Assembly (NCBI GenBank): GCA_030407505.1
Contig: JASDDH010000026.1
Location: 1-54,188 of the forward strand
From: Planococcus sp. APC 4015
GTDB lineage: Bacteria; Actinomycetota; Actinomycetes; Actinomycetales; Microbacteriaceae
Direction of reading: 5' to 3'
Length of the DNA: 54,188 nucleotides
The notes under the pieces are model-generated. The model was not told where the DNA came from. It made no database searches and worked only from the letters and a program-made list of their open reading frames with translations. A program made the position numbers and the translations under genes. Below are positions 16,291-23,964 of the stretch, one piece after another. How positions within the stretch are numbered: position 1 is the first letter of the stretch; each line of letters begins with the position of its first letter.

Positions 16291-18639
16291 TCAGCTGCCG
16301 ACGTAGGCCGCCAGATGCTGGGCGGTGAGGGTCTCGCCCTGCGCGACGAGGTCGGCCGGTGACCCCTCGAAGACGATGCGACCCCCGTCGCGACCGGCAC
16401 CGGGGCCGATGTCGATGATCCAGTCGGCGTGCGCCATGACGGCCTGGTGGTGCTCGATCACGATCACCGAGTTGCCGGCCTCGACCAGGCGGTCCAGCAG
16501 CCCGAGCAGGTTGTCGACGTCGGCGAGGTGGAGTCCCGTCGTCGGTTCGTCGAGCACGTAGACCGCCCCCTTCTTCGCCATCGAGATGGCGAGCTTCAGC
16601 CGCTGCCGCTCACCGCCCGACAGGGTGTTGAGCGCCTGACCGAGCGTGATGTATCCGAGCCCGACGTCGATCATGCGCGCGAGCGTCGTGTGGGCGGGAC
16701 CCTTGGTGAAGAAGGCCACGGCCTCGGATGCCGACATCGCCAGCACTTCGGCGATGTTCTTGCCGTCGAGCAGGTACTCGAGCACGTCGTCGCTGAAGCC
16801 CGATCCGCCGCACAGTTCGCACCGCGTCTCGACGGTCTGCGTGAAGCCGAGGGTCGTGATGATGACGCCGAGACCCTTGCACGCGACGCAGGCGCCCTCG
16901 GAGTTCGCGCTGAATAGACCGGGCTTGACGCCGTTGGCCTTCGCGAACGCGGCACGGATGGTGTCGAGCAGCCCCGTGTAGGTTGCGGGGCTGCTTCGCC
17001 GCGACCCCTTGATCGGAGCCTGATCGACCACCACCACGTCATCGAAACCCGGCACGTTGCCGTGGATGAGCGAGGACTTGCCCGACCCCGCGACCCCCGT
17101 GACGACGGTGAGGATGCCGAGCGGGATGTCGACGTCGACGCTCTTGAGGTTGTGCTGGGTCGCCCCGCGGATCTCGAGCGCCGCCGTCGATGTGCGCGTC
17201 TCGGGCTTGAGGCGCGCGCGGTGGTCGAGGTGACGGCCGGTGATCGTCCCCGAGGCGCGGAGGCCGGCGACATCCCCCGTGTACTGGATCTCGCCCCCCG
17301 CGCGCCCGGCGCCCGGGCCGATGTCGACCACGTGGTCGGCGATCTCGATCACCTCGGGCTTGTGCTCGACCACCAGCACCGTGTTGCCCTTGTCGCGCAG
17401 CTGCTGGAGCAGGTTGTTCATGCGCTGGATGTCGTGGGGGTGCAGACCCGCGGTCGGCTCGTCGAAGACGTACGAGATGTCGGTGAGCGGCGAACCGAGG
17501 TGGCGGATCATCTTCGTGCGCTGGGCCTCGCCGCCCGAGAGGGTGCCCGACGAGCGGTCGAGCGACAGGTAGCCGAGGCCGATCTCGACGAACGAGTCGA
17601 TCGTGTCGCGGAGGCCGTGTATGAGGGGCGCGACCTCGGGGTCGTCGACGGTGCGCAGCCACGCGGCGAGATCCGTGATCTGCATGGCCGCGGCATCCGC
17701 GATGCTGATGCCGTTGATCTTCGACGACCGGGCCGCGTCGTTGAGACGCGAGCCGCCGCATCCGGGGCAGGGCATGAACCTGACGGCTCGGTCGACGAAG
17801 GCGCGCACGTGCGGCTGGAGCGACTCGCGATCCTTCTGCAGGAAGCCCTTCGTGATCTTCGGCACGAGCCCTTCGTAGGTCATGTTGATGTTCTGGATCT
17901 TGACCTTCGTCGGCTCCTTGTAGAGGAAGTCGGCCAGCTCCTGCTCGCTGAAGTCGGCGATCTTCTTCTCGGGATCGATGAGGCCCGACTCGGTGAAGCC
18001 GCGCACCATCCATCCGTCGACGCTGTAGCCCGGGATCGTGATGGCGCCTTCCGCGAGCGACTTGGACCGGTCGAAGAGCTCATCGAGATCGACGTCGCTG
18101 ACCTCGCCGAGACCCTCGCACCGCGGGCACATGCCACCCGTGACCTCGAACGAGCGGCGCTCCTTGACGGTCTTGCCGCCCTTCTCGAACGTCACGGCGC
18201 CCGCGCCGCTCACCGACGGGATGTTGAAGGAGAACGCCTGCGGCGAGCCGACGTGCGGCTGCCCGAGTCGACTGAACAGGATGCGCAGCATCGCGTGCGC
18301 GTCGGTGGCGGTGCCGACCGTCGAGCGGGAGTTCGAACCCATGCGCTCCTGGTCGACGATGATCGCGGGGCTCACGTTCTCGAGCGCATCGACGTCGGGG
18401 CGGTTCAGCTGCCCCATGAACTGCTGCACGAACGTCGGGTACGTCTCGTTGATGAGGCGCTGCGACTCGCTGGCGATGGTGCCGAACACGAGAGAGGACT
18501 TGCCCGACCCGCTGACCCCGGTGAAGACCGTGAGCCGGCGCTTGGGGATCTCGACGCTGACGTTCTTGAGGTTGTTCTCGCGCGCCCCCACGACGCGGAT
18601 GACTTCGTGGGAATCGGCGATGTGGCTCTCGGGTGCCAT
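16291..18639 (-). CDS. Short UvrA-like ABC ATPase (UvrA2/DrrC type)
   Basis: A 782-residue soluble protein with two ABC ATPase halves: Walker A TGVSGSGKSS and TGVAGSGKSS, signature TLSGGEAQRTK and TLSGGERQRLK, Walker B VFDEPTAGLHPHD and VLDEPTTGLHLAD. Zinc-cysteine pairs are visible (CPRCEGLG; CPGCGG; CVACKGLG with CELCGGSG). Housekeeping UvrA is about 950 residues; the missing ~170 correspond mainly to the UvrB-binding and part of the insertion region, so this paralogue probably does not load UvrB. Relatives are linked to resistance to DNA-intercalating drugs. It is monocistronic, with GAGAGGA before the ATG. Confidence 0.88.
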   Translation of the reverse strand: MAPESHIADSHEVIRVVGARENNLKNVSVEIPKRRLTVFTGVSGSGKSSLVFGTIASESQRLINETYPTFVQQFMGQLNRPDVDALENVSPAIIVDQERMGSNSRSTVGTATDAHAMLRILFSRLGQPHVGSPQAFSFNIPSVSGAGAVTFEKGGKTVKERRSFEVTGGMCPRCEGLGEVSDVDLDELFDRSKSLAEGAITIPGYSVDGWMVRGFTESGLIDPEKKIADFSEQELADFLYKEPTKVKIQNINMTYEGLVPKITKGFLQKDRESLQPHVRAFVDRAVRFMPCPGCGGSRLNDAARSSKINGISIADAAAMQITDLAAWLRTVDDPEVAPLIHGLRDTIDSFVEIGLGYLSLDRSSGTLSGGEAQRTKMIRHLGSPLTDISYVFDEPTAGLHPHDIQRMNNLLQQLRDKGNTVLVVEHKPEVIEIADHVVDIGPGAGRAGGEIQYTGDVAGLRASGTITGRHLDHRARLKPETRTSTAALEIRGATQHNLKSVDVDIPLGILTVVTGVAGSGKSSLIHGNVPGFDDVVVVDQAPIKGSRRSSPATYTGLLDTIRAAFAKANGVKPGLFSANSEGACVACKGLGVIITTLGFTQTVETRCELCGGSGFSDDVLEYLLDGKNIAEVLAMSASEAVAFFTKGPAHTTLARMIDVGLGYITLGQALNTLSGGERQRLKLAISMAKKGAVYVLDEPTTGLHLADVDNLLGLLDRLVEAGNSVIVIEHHQAVMAHADWIIDIGPGAGRDGGRIVFEGSPADLVAQGETLTAQHLAAYVGS

Positions 18640-18732
18640 GGGATCCTCTCGGTCGGACGCGACGCTACATTGTGCACCCGATCCCGGACACCCTGCTTCC
18701 TCGATCCTGCTCGATCCGACGCGCTCGTCAGG

Positions 18733-18754
18733 CCCCGATGCTGCAGATTCGGGG
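18733..18754. terminator. Hairpin downstream of the luciferase-like/FAD fusion gene
   Basis: CCCCGA and TCGGGG arms around a 10-nt loop that itself contains CTGCAG. It lies 3 bp past the fusion gene stop. No strong U-run follows, so termination is plausible but not certain. Confidence 0.35.
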
Positions 18755-18756
18755 TG

Positions 18757-21003
18757 CTACGCGGCCGCGTCTGCGGGCCGTTCGAGCACCGAGAAGTTGT
18801 CGCGGAAGACGCCGTCGGGGTCGACCTCGGCCTTGATCGCCCGCAGGCGCGCGAGCGTCGTGGGCGGGAACGCCTCGGCGATGCGCTCCGGACGGAGCGA
18901 GCTGTCGAAGCTCAGGTACATGCCGTCGCCGTGCTCGGCGACGGAAGCCCACGCCTTGTCCAGTCTCACCGGATCGCCGCCGAGCGCCACGACAGAGAAG
19001 TTTGCGGAACGATGGGCATACGCCGTCGCGTCCTCGGCGATATCCGCCACCGCCCCGCCGACCGCACGGAGCTGGAAGAACGGGACGGATCCGGAATCGA
19101 GCATCGCCTCGGCAGCGCGGGCGAACTCGGGAGTCACGTGCGCGAGCAGCGCCGACCGCGAATGCGGCTCGCCCGAGCCGTGCTGGGGCCCGAGGTCGGC
19201 GTTCGCCATGACCTGCGCGTAGGTGGTGAGCTGCACGGACTGCTGCACCAGAGGGCCGAGCTCGGCGAACGGCTGCAGTCGGGCGATGATCGTGTCGGGG
19301 TCGTCGGAGTCGACCAGCCCGTAGAGCTGCGCCACCTGCGGCTGACCCGGCCGACGGCCACCCATCAGCAGGAACGCGGTCGTGTCACGAGGCGACGCCT
19401 CCATCACACGGCCATATCCCTCGAGGAACTCCGCCACGTCGTCGACCTGGAACGCCAGCTGCGCCCACCCGACCTCGCCGATCTCGTCGACCTCGAACTC
19501 GAACGCGGTGACGATGCCGACGTTGGCGCCCGCACCGCGGACGGCCCAGAACAGCTCGGCGTTGGTCACGGCATCCGCCCGCACGATCGAACCATCGGCC
19601 AGCACGACCTCGGCCGCGCGCACGTGGTCGATCGTCAAGCCGTGCTCGCGGGCGAGGAAGCCGATGCCGCCCGCAGTCGCGAGGCCCCCGACACCCACCC
19701 CGCCGTAGTCGCCCGATGAGAGCGCCCAACCGTGCTCGCCGAGGACGGCGGCGACCTCCATCCACCGCGCGCCCGCGCCGACGCGTACGAGACGCCGCTG
19801 TTCGTCGAGGATCTCGATCGAGTCGAGGTGCCGCAGATCGATCACGATGCCGCCGTCGTTCGTCGAGCGACCCGAGATGCCGTGCCCTCCGCTTCGGACC
19901 GCGAGAGGAAGATCCGGATGCCGCCGCGCGAACGCGACCGCTTCGGCGACCTGGTCCGGCGAAGCGGGCTGGAGCACGATTCCGGGGCGGCCGCCGCGCA
20001 TGTACGTGGCGCGCACGTCGCCGTAGCCGAAGTCGCCCGGCTCGACGGCGGCGAGTCCGACGGGCAGGTCGTCATAGGCGATGCCCTCACGGCGAGCCGC
20101 AAGCGCCGCCGCCGAACGGACGGGCGCGGCATGCGTCCCCTTCTCCCCGCGCTCGCGCGCCACGATCTCGCGCACCGCCGGGGCGACGTCTTCACCGAAC
20201 GCACGCAGCAGATCGGGGTCGTCGCCCGCGAGGATGAAGGTGCCGATGCCGTCATCGAGGGCGAGACGCACCAGCCGCTCGGCGAACTCGGCCGGGTCGC
20301 TCGCGAGCACGCCGATGTTCAGCAGGCGACGGATCTCGCGCGGGTCGCGTCCCGCGCCCGCTGCCGCGGCGTCGATCGCGGCGTTGCCCTTCGCGAGATC
20401 GCCCGGCTGCATGTACGCGAGCGACGGCAGCCAGCCGTCGCCCTTGCGCCCGGTGAGGGCGAGCATGCGAGGCTTGTACGCGCCGATCAGGATCGGGATG
20501 CCGTGGGCCGGCTTCGGACCGCGCTTCGCGCCGTGCGCGGCGTGGTATCGACCGTCGGTGAAGACTCCGCGCTTCTCGCTCGTGTCCCACAGGTCGCGGA
20601 TGAGGTCGATCGCCTCTTCGAGCGCGGTGACGGCCTGACCCGGCGTGAGCCGCGTACCACCCATCGCCTCGATCGCATCCCAGAATCCGCCGGCACCGAG
20701 GCCGAGGTCGAACCGGCCGCCCGAGAGCAGGTCGAGGCTCGCCGCCGCGCGCGCGACGACCGCCGGCGGGCGCAGCGGCACATTGAGGACGTTGGGGGCG
20801 ATCCGGATGCGGTCGGTCCGAGCGGCCACGTAGGTCATGAGCGTCCAGGTGTCGAGGAATGACGGCTGGTACGGGTGATCCTGGAACGTGACGAGGTCGA
20901 GACCGGATGCCTCGGCCGCCTGACTCAGCAGCACCGGATTCTGCGGGCTCGCCGCCGAAGGAGTGACGAAGGCGCCGAATTCGAGGGGGTGTCCGTAGTC
21001 CAC
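18757..21003 (-). CDS. Fusion: luciferase-like monooxygenase plus FAD-linked oxidoreductase
   Basis: A 748-residue two-enzyme protein. Residues 1-~275 are a luciferase-like (LLM) flavin/F420 TIM barrel: EFGAFVTPSA, FQDHPYQPSFLDTWTLMTYVAARTDRIRI, and DLGLGAGGFWDAIEAMG. Residues ~300-748 are an FAD-binding PCMH domain with a berberine-bridge type C-terminus: VRSGGHGISGRS near 371 should attach FAD through His. The cysteine used for a second covalent bond in bicovalent relatives is replaced in GDYGGVGVGGLATAGG. The end DPDGVFRDNFSV matches the BBE motif. The start is GTG after AAAGGA, 9 bp past the tetR stop. It is likely to perform two consecutive oxidations on one substrate, which is unknown. 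Confidence 0.88.
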   Translation of the reverse strand: MDYGHPLEFGAFVTPSAASPQNPVLLSQAAEASGLDLVTFQDHPYQPSFLDTWTLMTYVAARTDRIRIAPNVLNVPLRPPAVVARAAASLDLLSGGRFDLGLGAGGFWDAIEAMGGTRLTPGQAVTALEEAIDLIRDLWDTSEKRGVFTDGRYHAAHGAKRGPKPAHGIPILIGAYKPRMLALTGRKGDGWLPSLAYMQPGDLAKGNAAIDAAAAGAGRDPREIRRLLNIGVLASDPAEFAERLVRLALDDGIGTFILAGDDPDLLRAFGEDVAPAVREIVARERGEKGTHAAPVRSAAALAARREGIAYDDLPVGLAAVEPGDFGYGDVRATYMRGGRPGIVLQPASPDQVAEAVAFARRHPDLPLAVRSGGHGISGRSTNDGGIVIDLRHLDSIEILDEQRRLVRVGAGARWMEVAAVLGEHGWALSSGDYGGVGVGGLATAGGIGFLAREHGLTIDHVRAAEVVLADGSIVRADAVTNAELFWAVRGAGANVGIVTAFEFEVDEIGEVGWAQLAFQVDDVAEFLEGYGRVMEASPRDTTAFLLMGGRRPGQPQVAQLYGLVDSDDPDTIIARLQPFAELGPLVQQSVQLTTYAQVMANADLGPQHGSGEPHSRSALLAHVTPEFARAAEAMLDSGSVPFFQLRAVGGAVADIAEDATAYAHRSANFSVVALGGDPVRLDKAWASVAEHGDGMYLSFDSSLRPERIAEAFPPTTLARLRAIKAEVDPDGVFRDNFSVLERPADAAA

Positions 21004-21012
21004 GATGTCCTT

Positions 21013-21594
21013 TCAGAGCGCGGCGACGAGCGCCGCATCGAAGCGGGGAGCGGGCCGGATACCCGCGAGGAGGATGTCGAGCAGCATCGAGCGATCGGCC
21101 GGACTCCCGAGCCGCACGGCATGCTCGATTCCGCACACGAGTCGTTGAAGCTGCGCGGCCGACAGGTCTGCGCGGACGACGCCGGCGCGCTGCGCGCGAC
21201 GCAGCACCGCGTCGTAGCCGTCGAACACCTTGGCCCGCGCGACCGTGCACTCGCTGTCGACCTCGGGGTCGGCGCGGGCGAGGTCCGTCAGCACGGCTTC
21301 GAGACCGCCGTCGGCGAGGTGCAGCGTGAGCGCCGACTCGACGAATCGCCGCAGCGCCGTGTCGGGGTCGTCCTCGCGGGCCGCGGCGGCAGAGGCCTCC
21401 GTCAGTCGCGCGAGCGATTCGACGCTCAGAGCTTCGATCAGCGCACGCACGGTGGGGAAGTGGCGGTACACCGTGCCGATGCCCACCCCTGCGTCGCGCG
21501 CGACGTCGTTCAGGCGAAGGGTCCGCGCGTCGTGCGTGCGCGCGACGTCGAGGATGCGCTCGCGGCTGCGCACGGCGTCGGCTCGAGGGGTCAC
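21013..21594 (-). CDS. TetR-family regulator, first gene of the fusion-enzyme operon
   Basis: A 193-residue repressor with N-terminal helix-turn-helix ILDVARTHDARTLRLNDVARDAGVGIGTVYRHFPT; the C-terminal domain resembles the SbtR-like family (LTEASAAAAREDDPDTALRRFVESALTL). The start is the GTG at 21594, with TAGCAT 6 nt upstream, which predicts a leaderless mRNA. A 35-bp palindrome touches that -10 box. The fusion enzyme begins 9 bp after its stop. The simplest model is autorepression of a two-gene operon, released by the enzyme substrate or a related compound. Confidence 0.9.
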   Translation of the reverse strand: MTPRADAVRSRERILDVARTHDARTLRLNDVARDAGVGIGTVYRHFPTVRALIEALSVESLARLTEASAAAAREDDPDTALRRFVESALTLHLADGGLEAVLTDLARADPEVDSECTVARAKVFDGYDAVLRRAQRAGVVRADLSAAQLQRLVCGIEHAVRLGSPADRSMLLDILLAGIRPAPRFDAALVAAL

Positions 21595-21605
21595 ACGTCG
21601 ATGCT

Positions 21606-21640
21606 ACCGCATAAACGGATAACTCATCCGTTTATGCGGT
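21606..21640. promoter_or_regulatory. 35-bp palindrome, predicted operator of the tetR-fusion operon
   Basis: Perfect 15-bp arms ACCGCATAAACGGAT and ATCCGTTTATGCGGT around AACTC. Its edge overlaps the tetR -10 box TAGCAT, and the other end contains the TAA stop of the neighbouring glycosylase gene. The AT-rich core stands out against the local GC content. It may double as a hairpin that ends the glycosylase transcript. Confidence 0.75.
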
Positions 21641-22210
21641 GTCGCCCGCCAGCCAGCATCCGTCGACATGGTCGTCGACCATGCCGGACGACTGCATGAG
21701 CGCGTACATCGTGGTCGAGCCGACGAAGCGGAAGCCCCGCTTCCGCAGCGACTTGCTCATCGCATCGGACTCCGGCGTCGTCGCCGGCACGTCGGCGAAG
21801 GATGCCGGGCGCGGGCGCGCAGGCGGGGCGAACGACCACATGAAAGCATCGAACTCCCCGGGCTCCATCTCGAGGGCGAGCTGCGCGTTCGAGATCGTCG
21901 CGAGGATCTTCGCGCGATTGCGGATGATGCCGGCATCCGCCATCAGTCGCTCGACGTCGTCGGGGCCGAACCCGGCGATCGCCGCCGGATCGAAGCCCGC
22001 GAACACCTCGCGGAAGTGCGGGCGCTTGCGCAGGATCGTGATCCACGACAGCCCGGCCTGGAACCCCTCGAGGCACATCTTCTCGAACAGCGCGCGGTCG
22101 CCGTGGAGCGGGAAGCCCCACTCCTCATCGTGATAGCGGCGATACTCGGCATCATCACCGACCCACGCGCAGCGCGCGATGCCGTCGGGGCCGATCCGGA
22201 GGTCGCTCAT
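21632..22210 (-). CDS. tag: DNA-3-methyladenine glycosylase I
   Basis: A 192-residue base-excision repair enzyme that removes 3-methyladenine. Diagnostic features: RCAWVGDDAEYRRYHDEEWGFPLHGDRALFEKMCLEGFQAGLSW near the N-terminus, ILRKRPHFREVFAGFDP, and the zinc-binding cysteine and histidine pattern (Cys near the N-terminus; H and C in DDHVDGCW). The start is the ATG at 22210, with TAGGGT 7 nt upstream. A longer reading from 22246 adds 12 residues with no ribosome site. The stop codon lies inside the 35-bp palindrome. Confidence 0.93.
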   Translation of the reverse strand: MSDLRIGPDGIARCAWVGDDAEYRRYHDEEWGFPLHGDRALFEKMCLEGFQAGLSWITILRKRPHFREVFAGFDPAAIAGFGPDDVERLMADAGIIRNRAKILATISNAQLALEMEPGEFDAFMWSFAPPARPRPASFADVPATTPESDAMSKSLRKRGFRFVGSTTMYALMQSSGMVDDHVDGCWLAGDTA

Positions 22211-22250
22211 GCCTTCGACCCTAGGCGCGGCATCCGACACCTCCACGGCA

Positions 22251-23309
22251 TCACCGCGCCCCAGGTGACGTCGCCGTTGCCGAGGAGATCTCGACGTGCC
22301 GAGGAGATCTGGGCCCCGAACGCCCTCGCTTGGCCGGATCTCCTCGTTTCGATGAACGAAGAGCTTCTTCCAGATCCGGATGCCGGAAGGCGTACCCCGC
22401 GTCCTCGAGCCGGCCGGGAAGCACCCACCGGCTCTTGAGGATCAGCTCCGGCTCGGTGCGCAGCATCCACATCGCGGGTTCCAGCATCCATCGACAGGCG
22501 GGCAGACCGAAGGGCGCACGCACGATGTGACGCAGGGTGCGCATGAGCGTGCGGTTGTCGCTCGGATTCGGGCTCGCGAGATTCACCGGGCCCTCGATGT
22601 CGTCCCGGTCGCAGAGGAACCGCGCTGCGCCGACCACGTCGTCGATGTGGATCCAGCTGAATCTCTGGCGCCCTCGAGTGGCGTGGTGCGGCGCCAGGTC
22701 GCCCGTCGGCTGGGGCCCGATGCCCCGGTAGCGGCGATGCTGCGGCCACCATCCGTCGACGTGCGGTCCGCCGAGTCCCAGCCGGGCGAGCGTGAACAGC
22801 ATCCGCGTCGCCGGCCCGTCACCCAGCACGATCGCCATCCGCAGCGCGACGCGGCGCGTGCCGGGCAGATCGCCGGCGAAGAACTCGCGCTCCCAGGCCT
22901 TCGCGACGTCGACGGAGAACCCCGCGCCGAGCTCGCCGTTCGCCTCGTCGTTCGGACGATCCATCGCGTGACGGTAGATCGTGGCCGTCGACGCGTTGAG
23001 CCACACCCGGGGTGGATGCCGCGCCTCGGCGACCGCATCGTGCAGCGCCCTGGTGGTCTCGACGCGCGAGCGGAGGATCTCGTCGCGGTTCGCGTCGATG
23101 TAGCGGCAGTTCACCGATTTTCCCGCGAGGTTGACGAGCACGTCGGCGCCGTCGACGAGCGTCGCGATCGCGGCGGGGTCATCCCACGTGACCGGTGCGG
23201 AGCGTCCGATCGTCTGCACGTCGTAGCCGTCGTCGGCGAACGCGTCCGTCAGCGCCCGCCCGATGAACCCGGATGCTCCGGCGATGACTGCGCGAGGTTT
23301 CTGAGCCAC
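22251..23309 (-). CDS. TIGR01777-type NAD(P)-dependent epimerase
   Basis: A 352-residue short-chain dehydrogenase/epimerase-like protein. The Rossmann motif is GASGFIGRALTDAF. VNLAGKSVNCRY, LRSRVETTRAL, and a C-terminal DUF1731-like segment (LKSRWVLPGRLEDAGYAFRHPDLEEALR) place it in the TIGR01777/YfcH/SulA group, whose chemistry is undefined. The GTG at 23309 is preferred because AGGTGG lies 5 nt upstream; an ATG at 23330 sits inside a palindrome and has no ribosome site. It is divergent from the DUF4166 gene and shares an operator with it, which suggests joint function. The last ~30 residues are Arg/Ser/Pro-rich. Confidence 0.85.
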   Translation of the reverse strand: MAQKPRAVIAGASGFIGRALTDAFADDGYDVQTIGRSAPVTWDDPAAIATLVDGADVLVNLAGKSVNCRYIDANRDEILRSRVETTRALHDAVAEARHPPRVWLNASTATIYRHAMDRPNDEANGELGAGFSVDVAKAWEREFFAGDLPGTRRVALRMAIVLGDGPATRMLFTLARLGLGGPHVDGWWPQHRRYRGIGPQPTGDLAPHHATRGRQRFSWIHIDDVVGAARFLCDRDDIEGPVNLASPNPSDNRTLMRTLRHIVRAPFGLPACRWMLEPAMWMLRTEPELILKSRWVLPGRLEDAGYAFRHPDLEEALRSSKRGDPAKRGRSGPRSPRHVEISSATATSPGAR

Positions 23310-23322
23310 AGCATCCACCTTA

Positions 23323-23336
23323 CTGAACATGTTCAG
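23323..23336. promoter_or_regulatory. Shared palindromic operator between epimerase and DUF4166 genes
   Basis: CTGAACATGTTCAG is a perfect 14-bp palindrome. Overlapping back-to-back -10 candidates lie next to it: TAGCCT on the minus strand (23345-23340) and TATGGT on the plus strand (23344-23349). A bound regulator would cover the start site of the minus transcript and the spacer/-35 region of the plus transcript. Confidence 0.65.
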
Positions 23337-23355
23337 AAAAGGCTATGGTCGAGGA

Positions 23356-23964
23356 ATGGAGACTCCGTCCGTCTACCAGAGAGTGCTCGGGGAGCGCTGG
23401 GCTGAGCTGGATCCGCGACTGCGCCCGTACTTCGGCGCGCCGCCGGATGGTCTTGAGGGTGTCGGGTCGGGCGTGTACGACATCGCGGGCTCACCGATGC
23501 CCGTCCTTCGGCCTCTGCTGGCGTGGATGGCCACGCGCGACATCCTCTTCCCGGAATTCGCCCGCGACGTCCCGTTCACCCTCCGCAACATCCCCCGCCG
23601 CGGCGGGTCGCTCGGCGCGGTGCGCACGTTCCGCTTCGCCGGCCGCACGAGGATCATGCGTGACGAGATGTCGGTCGTCGGAGGGGGCCTGGTCGATCGA
23701 CTCGGCCGCCGCGGCGGGCTCGAGGTCGCACTCGACGTCGAGGTCCGCGACGGCGCCCTGCGTCTGACGTCCCGGCGGCTCGCGCTGCGGATGCGAGGCG
23801 TGCGCATCCCGCTTCCGCGGTTCGCGACGGTCACCGTCGACGAACGTGCGACGAATGCCGGTCAGCACGTCGACGTGCGGCTGCGCGCGCCGGTGATCGG
23901 CGAGTTCTTCCGCTACTCCGGCACGTTCTCGTACGAGTACGCGCCCGCGACTACTTCTTCTTGA
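23356..23964 (+). CDS. DUF4166 domain protein
   Basis: A 202-residue protein of the DUF4166 family, function unknown. Conserved features are an N-terminal YQRVLGERWAELDPRLRPYFGAPP, an all-beta middle with FRFAGRTRIMRDEMSVVGGGLVDRLGRRGGLEVALDVEV, and the ending EFFRYSGTFSYEY. TATGGT lies 6 nt before the ATG, so it is probably leaderless, although GAGGA also precedes the start closely. In related genomes DUF4166 is often joined to or beside an SDR/epimerase-like gene, consistent with the divergent partner here. It overlaps the acyl-CoA oxidase gene end by 14 bp. Confidence 0.85.
   Translation: METPSVYQRVLGERWAELDPRLRPYFGAPPDGLEGVGSGVYDIAGSPMPVLRPLLAWMATRDILFPEFARDVPFTLRNIPRRGGSLGAVRTFRFAGRTRIMRDEMSVVGGGLVDRLGRRGGLEVALDVEVRDGALRLTSRRLALRMRGVRIPLPRFATVTVDERATNAGQHVDVRLRAPVIGEFFRYSGTFSYEYAPATTSS

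Noticed and set aside
17062..19719. Plus-strand open frame of about 880 codons opposite the UvrA-like gene
   Set aside because: Antisense artefact of high GC; the minus-strand genes carry clear ATPase and flavin motifs.
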